Shown piece by piece: positions 41,097 through 48,698 of a DNA stretch of 64,000 nt. The stretch's first letter is position 1. Each line of letters opens with the position of its first letter. The notes under the pieces were generated by a model. It searched no databases. It saw only the letters and a list, made by a program, of their open reading frames with translations, and was not told the DNA's origin. The translations under genes and the position numbers were made by a program. The DNA is from Geoalkalibacter subterraneus (lineage in GTDB: Bacteria; Desulfobacterota; Desulfuromonadia; Desulfuromonadales; Geoalkalibacteraceae), in assembly GCF_000827125.1 (NCBI RefSeq), contig NZ_CP010311.1, positions 3,183,001 through 3,247,000 of the forward strand, read 5' to 3'.

Positions 41097-42572
41097 CTAT
41101 TCACTTTTGCGGCCGAGGCTTCTGAACAGGCTGTCGAGCTGCTTTTTTTTGATTTTTTCCAGCAGGGTGGTGCGCTTGAGGTTGAGCAGCGCCGCCGCTT
41201 CCTTCTTGTTGCCGCCGGTACGGCTGAGCGCCTGCAGGATCAGCCGATCCTCAAAATCACTCACCAGCGCGTTAAAGTCGGCTTGATCCTCCAGCGGTTC
41301 CGGAATCGGGACTCCTTCACCGCGCCCGCTCAGGGCGACAGCCTCCGAAGTCGTCACCGCTTCTGCGGCCTGCTCCTCGGCCAGAGCCTCAAGGTTGAGC
41401 CCTTCCCGGTATTTCTCAGGCAGGTCGGCGGCCCGCACCAATCCATCGGCATGCAGGATCGCCAGGCGCTGCACCAGGTTTTCCAGCTCGCGCACGTTTC
41501 CGGGCCAGGCATAATTTTTCAATGCCGCCATGGCATCGGCGGCAAACCCGGTCAGCCCGCGCTTGCGCCCCCGGTTGTATACCTGCATGAATTTTTCAAT
41601 CAATAACGGGATGTCGTCCTTGCGGTCGCGCAGCGGCGGAATCTGCAGCGGCACCACGCTCAGACGATAATAAAGATCCTCGCGAAAGGAGCCGGTCCGC
41701 ACCGCCTCTTCAAGGTTGCGATGGGTGGCGGCCACAATGCGGACATCGGCTTTAATCGGTTTCAGCCCGCCCACCGGTTCGAACTCTTTCTCCTGCAGCA
41801 CACGCAGTAGCTTGGCCTGCAAAGCCGGCTTCATATCGCCGATTTCGTCGAGAAACAGTGTGCCGCCCTCGGCATACTGGATGCGCCCCTGCTTCGATTG
41901 GGCCGCACCTGTAAAGGCGCCCTTGATGTAGCCGAACAGTTCACTTTCCAGCAACTCATCGGGGATCGCCGCACAGTTGAGGGGCACGAAGTTCTTGCCG
42001 CTGCGGGGGCTGTAGGCATGAATCGCCTTGGCCACCATCTCCTTGCCGGTGCCGCTGTCGCCCTGGATCAGGACTGTGCTTTCGCCATCCTCCGCCACCC
42101 GCTCGACGATCTCGAACAACGACTGCATCTGTGAAGAGGCGCCGATGATGCCGTGGAATCCTTCAGTTTTGCGAATTTTGGGACCGCGTTTTTCCTTATG
42201 AATGGCCAGGTCGTGATGCTCGATACTGCGGGCCGCAACAATCACCGCCTCGTCATAATGGTAGGGTTTGTTGAGATAGAAAAGGGCGCCGGCCTGCAGC
42301 GCCTTGACCGCCGACTCACGATCGCCGACAGGCAAAGCGATCACCGAAACCACCTCGGGGTTGCGGCGCAGCACCTCCTTGATCAATACGATGCCACGTC
42401 CTTCGGGAAACAGGTCGGTCAGAAGAAGGGAAATATCCTGGCTGTCCAGCATAGAGAGCGCATCTTCCGGAGAGTCTGCCTCCAGAACGAGGCAGTCGAT
42501 CTCCTTGCGCAACATAACCGCGAGTGCTTCGCGGTTACGGCAATCACCGTCGACGAGCAGAATGGAACGCAA
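41097..42572 (-). CDS. Sigma-54-dependent response regulator (FlgR/FlrC/FleQ type)
   Basis: Activates sigma-54 promoters after phosphorylation. The product (about 491 residues) has a receiver (ILLVDGDCRNREALAVML, phospho-Asp in SLLLTDLFPEGRGIV, Lys in YLNKPYHYDEAV). The AAA+ domain contains GDSGTGKEMVAKAIH, the sigma-54-contact loop GAFTGA, GGTLFLDEIGDMKPALQAKL and the arginine-finger region. The C-terminal Fis-type helix-turn-helix is NKKEAAALLNLKRTTLLEKI. The frame reaches 42710, but the extension has no homology. TTG at 42572 follows AGGGAG. It lies opposite the che operon and is the natural activator of the sigma-54 promoters at 16.3 and 30.4 kb (inference). Confidence 0.93.
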   Translation of the reverse strand: MRSILLVDGDCRNREALAVMLRKEIDCLVLEADSPEDALSMLDSQDISLLLTDLFPEGRGIVLIKEVLRRNPEVVSVIALPVGDRESAVKALQAGALFYLNKPYHYDEAVIVAARSIEHHDLAIHKEKRGPKIRKTEGFHGIIGASSQMQSLFEIVERVAEDGESTVLIQGDSGTGKEMVAKAIHAYSPRSGKNFVPLNCAAIPDELLESELFGYIKGAFTGAAQSKQGRIQYAEGGTLFLDEIGDMKPALQAKLLRVLQEKEFEPVGGLKPIKADVRIVAATHRNLEEAVRTGSFREDLYYRLSVVPLQIPPLRDRKDDIPLLIEKFMQVYNRGRKRGLTGFAADAMAALKNYAWPGNVRELENLVQRLAILHADGLVRAADLPEKYREGLNLEALAEEQAAEAVTTSEAVALSGRGEGVPIPEPLEDQADFNALVSDFEDRLILQALSRTGGNKKEAAALLNLKRTTLLEKIKKKQLDSLFRSLGRKSE

Positions 42573-42661
42573 TGCTCTCTCCCTGTTTACATAAATGACA
42601 GGGCCGCGACCATCGAAAAACAGACGGGCGAACCCCACCCCTGCCCAAATAAAAGCAATCA

Positions 42662-42680
42662 TTGCCGCCCTAAAAAGGCG
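42662..42680. other. Small GC hairpin upstream of the sigma-54 regulator
   Basis: GCCGCC and GGCGGC form a 6-bp stem with an A-rich loop, about 90 bp upstream of the regulator start. It may sit in the leader of that gene. No further signal is seen. Confidence 0.3.
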
Positions 42681-42707
42681 GCCTGCCAACCCCTTTGGGG
42701 GCACTCG

Positions 42708-42850
42708 CAAAAACTCAGCGGATGGCTAAGCAAAAATTTCGTCCGACAAGGCTTGGTGGTTTTTCAAGGGCGAAGGCATACATCAGCGATGTCGAGGTCC
42801 TGAAAAAAACGCAGTAACGCCGTAGGGCGAACTTTTTCCGACGCCATCAA
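42708..42850. repeat. Structured dispersed repeat (about 143 bp) upstream of the sigma-54 regulator
   Basis: The stretch from CTCGCAAAAACTCAGCGGAT to GACGCCATCAA is palindromic around GGCATACAT...ATGTCGAGG, with flanking arms TTTTTCA and CCTGAAAAA. Its design (ends of fixed sequence, internal palindrome) parallels the tandem units at 265-543. I recall similar sequences scattered in Geobacter/Desulfuromonas genomes, but cannot verify that here. With the regulator leader it accounts for the 368-bp gap 42573-42940. Confidence 0.6.
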
Positions 42851-42940
42851 CCCCTTGAAGACCGGGGGAAAACACCACGGCGCGAGAATAGCATGAAGTC
42901 ATTCTCTATTTCAACGAAAGGTGTCGGGAAAATGACTTTT

Positions 42941-43738
42941 TCAGCCCCTGCCGCCGGTAAATACCGCCTGGTCCAGAGTGCCCCGTGCAGTGATATTGCG
43001 AAAAGCCGTCAAACGGATGGCCAGGATCACCGTCAACGCCGTGCCGGCAAAGATCGCGATCATAATGGCAATCTGGTACTTGATGGCGGTCATGGGATTG
43101 CCTCCGCCGAGAATCACGCCGGTCATCATCCCCGGCAGGGAAACCAGGCCGACCGTGGAAATGGTCGCCACCGTCGGCGCCAGCGCGGCCTGGCAGGCAT
43201 CGCGCACAAAGGGCAGCAGCGCTTCCCTGAGATTGGCGCCCTGGGAAAGGCTGAGCAGGTAGGCTTTTTCCTCTTTTTTCAGCGACTCGTAGAAGGTCCT
43301 GATGCCGATGATATCTGCGCGCAGGCAGTTGCCGAGAATCATGCCACTGATCGGGATAAGATACTGGGCATCAAGGGCGGAAGGCCCTTTCAGCACCACG
43401 AAGGCAAAGACCAGCAGCGGCACAATCGTACCCGCCACCAGTGCGATGAACAGACCGAGCCCCAGTCGCCGGAAACGTAGCCGACAGCCATTGACGATGG
43501 AGACATCGGCCACCCCGATCATGATCAGAACCCAGGCGCCGGTCAGCCAGAGATTGTTCAGATCGAAGATGAACTGCAGGTAAAAACCGACGAACAGCAG
43601 CTGCACCGTCATGCGCACCACCGCGACAAGAGTCTGCCCCATCATCGGCATGCGCAGCCATAACATGATTCCCAGTGGAATCGCCAGCATCAGGTAAGCT
43701 GACATCAGTCGCAGGGGGGTGATATCGATAATGCTCAT
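42941..43738 (-). CDS. fetB: FetB-type (UPF0014) ABC transporter permease
   Basis: FetAB exports iron and supports oxidative-stress resistance in enterobacteria; homologues are often annotated only as UPF0014. From the ATG at 43738 (ATGA overlap with the ATPase gene) the permease has about 265 residues. It has six to seven membrane segments and the family motifs QLLFVGFYLQFIFDLNNLWL, LIPISGMILGNCLRADIIGI (read around SGMILGN) and LVSLPGMMTGVILGGGNPMT. A longer frame to 43807 lacks a ribosome-binding site. Iron as substrate is inferred from the family. Confidence 0.88.
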   Translation of the reverse strand: MSIIDITPLRLMSAYLMLAIPLGIMLWLRMPMMGQTLVAVVRMTVQLLFVGFYLQFIFDLNNLWLTGAWVLIMIGVADVSIVNGCRLRFRRLGLGLFIALVAGTIVPLLVFAFVVLKGPSALDAQYLIPISGMILGNCLRADIIGIRTFYESLKKEEKAYLLSLSQGANLREALLPFVRDACQAALAPTVATISTVGLVSLPGMMTGVILGGGNPMTAIKYQIAIMIAIFAGTALTVILAIRLTAFRNITARGTLDQAVFTGGRG

Positions 43739-44397
43739 GACGCGTCCCCTGTCAGGTTCTGCTGCATCCCGGACAATTCGATCAGGTCGTCGGCCGCCTC
43801 GATCCATTCCCGGTCGTGGGTTACGGACAACAGGGTCAGATTCTCCCTTGAAGAGAGAAGATCGATGACCGCCTGCTTGGCACCCTGGTCCAGCGCTGAG
43901 GACGCTTCATCCAAAAGAAGGATCTCGCGCTCAAGCAGCAGCGCACTGATCAGGGCGACGCGCTGCTTCTCGCCGCCGGAAAGCGAGGTGATGTCCTTGT
44001 CCAGCAGATGCCCGGGCAGATAGAGCTTCTCCATCAACTCAGGGGCACGCTCCATGTTGTCCTTCAGATGGCGGTTGTTCTTGAAAGTGAAAGGGTGGTT
44101 CAGGATCTGGCGCACCGTGCCTTCCCCCAGTTCCGGTTCCTGCGACACATAGGCCATGCGGGTGCGAAGTCGCCACACTGAGGAGGCGGTAAGCTCCTCT
44201 CCGAAAATACGGATGCTCCCTTCAGTCGGCGCGACAAATCCCAGCAGCGCCAGCAGCAGCGTTGATTTGCCGCTGCCCGACGGACCCACCAGGGTCGCTT
44301 TGCGCCCCCTTGCAAGACGCAGGCTGAGGTCTGAAAGAATCGTCTGGCCGCCCACCTGCACGCTCAGACGATCAATGTCGATCGCGATTTGTTCCAC
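43735..44397 (-). CDS. fetA: FetA-type ABC transporter ATP-binding protein
   Basis: ATPase partner of the permease that follows. From GTG 44397 (AGGGAG upstream; the frame reaches 44463) the product has about 220 residues. It has Walker A (LVGPSGSGKSTLLLALLG), Q loop (AYVSQEPELGEGTVRQIL), ABC signature (DITSLSGGEKQRVALISALL) and Walker B (ILLLDEASSALDQGAKQAV), with the switch His in LLSVTHDREW. Its stop overlaps the fetB start. Confidence 0.9.
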   Translation of the reverse strand: MEQIAIDIDRLSVQVGGQTILSDLSLRLARGRKATLVGPSGSGKSTLLLALLGFVAPTEGSIRIFGEELTASSVWRLRTRMAYVSQEPELGEGTVRQILNHPFTFKNNRHLKDNMERAPELMEKLYLPGHLLDKDITSLSGGEKQRVALISALLLEREILLLDEASSALDQGAKQAVIDLLSSRENLTLLSVTHDREWIEAADDLIELSGMQQNLTGDAS

Positions 44398-44571
44398 ACG
44401 AGTCTCCCTGACAGCGGCTTTGCGGCGACCATCCCAACGCTCGCTTCCTTTCTCACAACACATTTCGTGATACCATAAGAACTTGAAAAATGCTAATTTC
44501 TTAAACTTCGATTTTGTATCGCCAGGAAGGAGTCAAAGCACGCGCCAAGGCTCAACAAAGGAGACCTCAGG

Positions 44572-45000
44572 ATGACGGGCAGCAAAGCATTTAAATTCGA
44601 ATCAATTGCTCTAGGTTTAATTTTCTTTCTCACCATCTCCCTCGCCGGATGCGGCACCCTCATCTATCCCGAACGCCGCGGGCAGAGCGGCGGACGCATC
44701 GACCCGGCAATCGCCATCCTCGATGGAGTCGGCCTGCTGGTGTTCCTGATCCCCGGCATGATCGCTTTTGCCGTCGATTTCGCTACCGGCGCCATCTACC
44801 TGCCCGGCTCATCCCACGCTGCGCTGGACGGCGACAAGATGACCATTATCGAACTTCCGGACTCGGACATGTCGCCTGAAGCCCTGCGGGAGATTATTGA
44901 AGAGCGAACCGGGTATCCCATCTCCTTTCACCATCCGCAACTAGAAGCGTACCGTGTCGAGAATGCGGAGGATATCAGGGTGCGGCTCGGGGTGAACTGA
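44572..45000 (+). CDS. Small lipoprotein of unknown function
   Basis: A 142-residue exported lipoprotein. The signal peptide ends in lipobox LAGC (about residue 27), followed by GTLIYPERRGQ. Then come a second hydrophobic segment (about 48-70: DPAIAILDGVGLLVFLIPGM) and a soluble tail (DSDMSPEALREIIEERTGYP). I recall unnamed homologues in other proteobacteria, but no function. ATG follows AAAGGAG at 8 bp. It stands alone, next to FetAB on the opposite strand. Confidence 0.82.
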   Translation: MTGSKAFKFESIALGLIFFLTISLAGCGTLIYPERRGQSGGRIDPAIAILDGVGLLVFLIPGMIAFAVDFATGAIYLPGSSHAALDGDKMTIIELPDSDMSPEALREIIEERTGYPISFHHPQLEAYRVENAEDIRVRLGVN

Positions 45001-45002
45001 AA

Positions 45003-45090
45003 AAACCTGAACCGCAGAGACCGCGGAGGGCGCGGAGAAAAGCTTTTCAACACCAAGTCACCAAGAATGGCACTAAGACACCAAGAAAAT
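45003..45090. repeat. Dispersed repeat with CGCGGAG and CACCAAG runs
   Basis: The sequence after the lipoprotein gene (ACCGCAGAGACCGCGGAGGG, then CACCAAGTCACCAAG and ACTAAGACACCAAG) has the look of a dispersed intergenic repeat built of short direct repeats. No coding frame is supported. Confidence 0.4.
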
Positions 45091-45194
45091 CTTTTTTTTG
45101 CTATGAAAGCGCTAAAATTTAGGGGCGTGGAGGAAATCATGGGAAGGAAAAATCATACCAGGTTCTGCTTGCTGCTGCAGGCTTTCTCCTTTAG

Positions 45195-45206
45195 TATACA
45201 TGTATA
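45195..45206. promoter_or_regulatory. Palindromic operator of the relBE-type module
   Basis: TATACATGTATA, a perfect 12-bp palindrome, lies 15 bp upstream of the antitoxin ATG, just before AAAGGAGG. RHH antitoxins bind such palindromes to repress their own operon. The assignment is by position and symmetry. Confidence 0.6.
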
Positions 45207-45221
45207 GCAAAGGAGGATACA

Positions 45222-45446
45222 ATGCTTGCACTACGCCTTCCTGAAGACATTGAACGCCGCCTGGAGGCGCTGGCAAAACGCTCAGGCCGCTCCAAATCCT
45301 TTTACGCCCGCGAGGCCATCCTCGAACATCTCGATGACCTCGAGGCCGCCTATCTTTCCGACGAAATTCTCCAGCGCGTCGAAAACGGCACGGAACCAAC
45401 CTACACCCTCGACGAACTGGAGCGTCAACTTGGCCTGGCGGATTGA
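45222..45446 (+). CDS. relB: Type II antitoxin, RelB/RHH family
   Basis: A 74-residue ribbon-helix-helix antitoxin. The N-terminal DNA-binding part reads LALRLPEDIERRLEALAKRS followed by SKSFYAREAILEHLDDLEAA. The C-terminal part is the toxin-neutralising tail (SDEILQRVENGTEPTYTLDE, then LERQLGLAD). Strong AAAGGAGG ribosome-binding site. It overlaps the toxin gene. Confidence 0.9.
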   Translation: MLALRLPEDIERRLEALAKRSGRSKSFYAREAILEHLDDLEAAYLSDEILQRVENGTEPTYTLDELERQLGLAD

Positions 45447-45702
45447 AATTACGCGCACCGCCCGCAAACAGCTGACCAAACTCGATCGCCAGATCCAGGT
45501 CGATATTCTACGCTATCTGCGGGAGAAGATCGCAACCGATGATGATCCGCGCCGCTATGGCGGGCCTTTGAGAAGAGACCTCGCCGGGCGGTGGAAATAC
45601 CGCGTCGGGAGCTATCGGCTGATCTGCGAAATTCAGGATGAAAAAATTCTGGTCCTTGTACTGATGGTCGGACACCGTGGGAAAATTTATGAAAGAACCT
45701 GA
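45430..45702 (+). CDS. relE: Type II toxin, RelE/ParE family
   Basis: A 90-residue RelE-type mRNA interferase. The frame stays open across the antitoxin gene, but the real start is most likely TTG at 45430 (GGAG at 7-bp spacing), giving (M)AWRIEITRTARKQLTKLD, the family start. It has RYLREKIATDDDPRRYGGPL, LAGRWKYRVGSYRLICEIQD and LVLMVGHRGKIYER, the RelE core and C-terminal basic/aromatic residues. The overlap with relB (17 bp) couples the two. The TTG start would lower toxin output. Confidence 0.88.
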   Translation: MAWRIEITRTARKQLTKLDRQIQVDILRYLREKIATDDDPRRYGGPLRRDLAGRWKYRVGSYRLICEIQDEKILVLVLMVGHRGKIYERT

Positions 45703-45742
45703 CCCGCGGATTATACGACCTTGCCGAAGAAGGGAAACCCGC

Positions 45743-46936
45743 ATGTTCAACAAAGTCCCCCGTGCAGAACTCGATGACCGCATGCAGCGCCTGCGCGCCC
45801 GCCTCGACCGTGACAGCCCCGACTGGCGTCTGCTGATCGTTGTCAGCAAGATCAACCAGTTCTACCTCACGGGGACCATGCAGGACGGCATGGTGATCAT
45901 TCCCCGCGACGGTGAAGCGACTTATTGGGTGCGGCGCAGCCTGCAGCGGGCGCAGGACGAGTCGGAATTCGGTGATATCCGCCCGATGGGCAGCTTCCGC
46001 GACGCGGCCGCCGCTCTTTCACGATCGCCAGAGACGGTTCATCTCGAAACCGAGCGGGTACCGCTTGCGGCCTGGCAGCGCATCAATAAACACTTCCAAT
46101 TCAAGCAGGTTGCAAACGCCGACCTTTCCCTGTCCGCCACCCGCGCGGTAAAAAGCCTTTATGAGCTGGAAAGAATGGAGGAAGCGGGACGCATCCACCA
46201 ACGGGTTTTGGAAGAACGGGTCCCCGAGCTGCTACAGGAGGGGATCAGCGAAGCCGAATTCGGCGCGCGCCTCTTCCCGGTGCTGGTCGAGGAAGGACAC
46301 CACGGCATCGCCCGCTTCGGCATGTTCGAGACGGAGATTCTGCTCGGCCACATCTGCTTCGGCGAAAGCTCCATCTACCCCACCTCTTTCGATGGCCCCG
46401 GCGGCAACTACGGCATGAGTCCGGCAGTGCCGCTGCTCGGCAGCCGGCAGCGCACCCTGAAACCGGGCGACCTTGTGTTTGTCGACATCGGCTGCGGCGT
46501 CGACGGTTACCATACTGATAAAACTCTAACCTATATCTTCAAAGGCGACCTGCCGCCGAATGCCGTTGCCGCCCATCAGCGCTGCGTCGCCATCCAGAAC
46601 GGCACCGCCGCCCTGCTCAAGCCCGGCGCGGTGCCGGAGGAGATCTACGACACCATCACCCGTGACCTGGACGCAGACTTTCTCGACAACTTCATGGGCT
46701 TCGGCGACCGCCAGGCGCGCTTTCTAGGTCACGGCATCGGCCTGCACATCGATGAATGGCCGGTGATCGCCAAAAGCTTCGACGAACCGCTGCAGGAGAA
46801 CATGGTGCTGGCCATCGAGCCGAAAAAAGGGATTGCCGGCATCGGCATGGTCGGCACGGAAAATACCTTTGTCGTCACACCGCGGGGCGGACGCTGCCTG
46901 ACCGGCAATCACCCGGGACTGCTGGCGGTGGGATAA
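45743..46936 (+). CDS. Aminopeptidase P-like M24 metallopeptidase
   Basis: A Xaa-Pro aminopeptidase-type protein of about 397 residues. The N-terminal creatinase-like domain (about 1-165) is followed by the pita-bread catalytic domain with metal ligands visible: Asp in FVDIGCGVDGYHTDKTLTYI, His in GHGIGLHIDEWPV, Glu in LAIEPKKGIAG and Glu in MVGTENTFVVT. The frame begins at 45677, but GAAGGG precedes the ATG at 45743. The substrate is unknown. Confidence 0.88.
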   Translation: MFNKVPRAELDDRMQRLRARLDRDSPDWRLLIVVSKINQFYLTGTMQDGMVIIPRDGEATYWVRRSLQRAQDESEFGDIRPMGSFRDAAAALSRSPETVHLETERVPLAAWQRINKHFQFKQVANADLSLSATRAVKSLYELERMEEAGRIHQRVLEERVPELLQEGISEAEFGARLFPVLVEEGHHGIARFGMFETEILLGHICFGESSIYPTSFDGPGGNYGMSPAVPLLGSRQRTLKPGDLVFVDIGCGVDGYHTDKTLTYIFKGDLPPNAVAAHQRCVAIQNGTAALLKPGAVPEEIYDTITRDLDADFLDNFMGFGDRQARFLGHGIGLHIDEWPVIAKSFDEPLQENMVLAIEPKKGIAGIGMVGTENTFVVTPRGGRCLTGNHPGLLAVG

Positions 46937-46950
46937 AAAAGGGATATAAA

Positions 46951-47000
46951 AAAGGGGACAGGCTGATATTCCGAAATAAAAATCAGCCTGTACCCTTTTT
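46951..47000. terminator. Bidirectional hairpin terminator
   Basis: AAAGGGGACAGGCTGAT pairs with ATCAGCCTGTACCCTTT around an A-rich loop, one base unpaired. An A run precedes it and a T run follows, so it can terminate both the M24 peptidase gene (plus) and the zinc-ribbon gene (minus). Confidence 0.75.
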
Positions 47001-47014
47001 CTCTTTTGCTTCTG

Positions 47015-47419
47015 CTATCCACACCGCATCGTCTTCTTGCCTTCCTCGAAAAGTACTTCCACCTTGCGCGCACCCACGACCCGCTGAACCAGCCCCAGCC
47101 CGAAAACGGGATGATTGATCAGGGATTTGACCTTGTAGGCGCCCGTCATCGAATAATCGCGCGCCGCATCGCTGTTCATCGCCGGCCGCAGAGTTTCCCA
47201 TTCCTTGCGCTCGGCCACTCTCGGATCGGCTTTTTTGCGTACTGACGGCTTCTTGGGCACACTGGGCGGACGATACTTGTGCTGACGCTCGCATTGGCCG
47301 CACTGCACCTTAAGAGGAGCCTCCTCCAGCAGAGTCACGATAACGTGCTCGGTATTTGCACGGCACTTGGTACAGCGCGCTTCGATGGGTTGACCAACAG
47401 CAATCTTTTTGTTCGGCAT
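47015..47419 (-). CDS. Zinc-ribbon protein with KOW/CarD-like C-terminus
   Basis: A 134-residue protein with two CxxC pairs in the N-terminal half (ARCTKCRANTEHVIV and VQCGQCERQHKYR), a likely zinc ribbon. A basic linker (PKKPSVRKKADPR) follows. The C-terminal segment INHPVFGLGLVQRVVGARKV plus EVLFEEGKKTMRC resembles the CarD/KOW type that binds RNA polymerase or nucleic acid. Function is unknown. ATG follows AAGGGAGAAG. The gap 47420-47685 to the next gene holds nothing clear except one REP-like repeat at its right end. Confidence 0.75.
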   Translation of the reverse strand: MPNKKIAVGQPIEARCTKCRANTEHVIVTLLEEAPLKVQCGQCERQHKYRPPSVPKKPSVRKKADPRVAERKEWETLRPAMNSDAARDYSMTGAYKVKSLINHPVFGLGLVQRVVGARKVEVLFEEGKKTMRCG

Positions 47420-47670
47420 GGTACTTCTCCCTTGCTTTAAAAACTGGCCGGAAATTGTCCGGAAAACCAGGGAGATCGCTGGAATGCTCGGGCAAAATCG
47501 ACGGTAAGCAGGCCGGGTTAAACCGATCTGCGGCGAGATATTCTTCCCAGTGCGAAAACGGCATCTCCACGAGGGAAGATCTCAACGGTGGCTGGGGGCG
47601 GGGTAACGGCAGGTGAATGCAATATTTTCTTATTATACACGAGGCGGGAGATAAAAGATAGCTCGCATAA

Positions 47671-47703
47671 GGGGACGCTGGTAACTTATGTAACTTTTGT
47701 CCC
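47671..47703 (-). repeat. REP-like repeat at the 3' end of the RAYT gene
   Basis: Reverse-complemented, this reads ACAAAAGTTACATAAGTTAC followed by CAGCGTCCCC. It matches, with a few changes, the repeat on the other side of the transposase (48651-48688). The two are therefore inverted relative to each other and bracket the gene. Confidence 0.7.
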
Positions 47704-48624
47704 ATCCCCTATTGCCCGCCTCTTGCGGATCGCTTTGATGACCGCAACGTGCGTGCGGCCGCTCATCCTTCCCAACTCCGTCAACGTAGCCCCGGCTTCT
47801 TTTTGCGCACGATCGAAAAATTGCGCTCGAGCGGCGCTTGCCCGTCTGCTGCGACCCGCGCCAAGGATTTCAGCCACCGCAACCCCTGTGCAGACCGACA
47901 CTTGCGTCAAAATATCCTCAACCGTAATTTTCCCCTCGCTCTTTTCCAGCTTCTGACGCGCAAGAACCGCAGCCGTGAAGGCTTTGCCGCCCAGGATTCT
48001 GGCATCTCCACCGCCACCCGTCTGATTGACTCCGTGGGCGTGACCTAATTCCGACCGCTGTCCCTGCCCGATTCCGTCGGCGATAAAATCGCGGTAGGCA
48101 GCTACAGCCCGGCCAGGTTTCACAGAAAAACGTGACAGAACCTCCTCGACCTCCTGCCTCACCCGCATTCTCTGCCCAACCAAAGCGCCATGCCCGGCAT
48201 AGGGGTAGCGCTCCAATTCCTCAAGACTTTCGACAGCACCTGCGCGGACCGGGTTAAGGTGAATGTACCGGACAAGTTCCAGAAAATACGTCTCTTCGTC
48301 AACGACGAGGCTTTTGTACCGGTTCTGAAAAAGATGGCCCTGCCGGTTGTGCCGAAGGTTGAACCGAACCGCATGGCCAGTCAGCAGACAGCGCATCATC
48401 GTGGACAAAGCCGTATCGGTCGGCTGAAGGAGCAGATGGAGGTGATTGGACAGAAGTGCCCAGGCATAAAGACGTGGCGCGTTAGGTTGGGCAAGAAGGT
48501 CGCTGAGTCGATCGAGGAAATTCTCGCGATCGGTTTTATCACGAAAGATCTCGCACCCCTCAATGCCTCGAGCCATGACGTGATGGAATAAGCCTGGGGC
48601 ATGGATTCTCGGTTGTCGTGGCAT
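47686..48624 (-). CDS. REP-associated tyrosine transposase (Y1/HUH) with DnaA-like C-terminal domain
   Basis: A 312-residue protein. Residues about 1-165 are the IS200-like Y1 transposase fold: HHVMARGIEGCEIFRDKTDR, HUH motif in WALLSNHLHLLLQP, and the catalytic Tyr near ETYFLELVRYIHLNPVRAG. Residues about 215-310 are extra: AVAEILGAGRSRRASAARAQ followed by LTELGRMSGRTHVAVIKAIR. This resembles the helix-turn-helix of DnaA domain IV. The gene is bracketed by inverted copies of a REP-like repeat, one of which also occurs alone at 53451. Such RAYTs are thought to mobilise REPs. Function of the fused domain is inference. Confidence 0.87.
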   Translation of the reverse strand: MPRQPRIHAPGLFHHVMARGIEGCEIFRDKTDRENFLDRLSDLLAQPNAPRLYAWALLSNHLHLLLQPTDTALSTMMRCLLTGHAVRFNLRHNRQGHLFQNRYKSLVVDEETYFLELVRYIHLNPVRAGAVESLEELERYPYAGHGALVGQRMRVRQEVEEVLSRFSVKPGRAVAAYRDFIADGIGQGQRSELGHAHGVNQTGGGGDARILGGKAFTAAVLARQKLEKSEGKITVEDILTQVSVCTGVAVAEILGAGRSRRASAARAQFFDRAQKEAGATLTELGRMSGRTHVAVIKAIRKRRAIGDGTKVT

Positions 48625-48650
48625 GATTTCCCTCTAATTGCATAAAAATA

Positions 48651-48688
48651 CAAAAAGTTACAAAAGTTACCTGCGTCCCGGGTGGTTC
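48651..48688 (+). repeat. REP-like repeat upstream of the RAYT gene
   Basis: Contains AAAAGTTACAAAAGTTACCT, then GCGTCCCGGGTGGTTC. Over 36 bases it differs from the copy at 53451-53487 at only one position. Confidence 0.75.
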
Positions 48689-48698
48689 TGGTGGCTCA

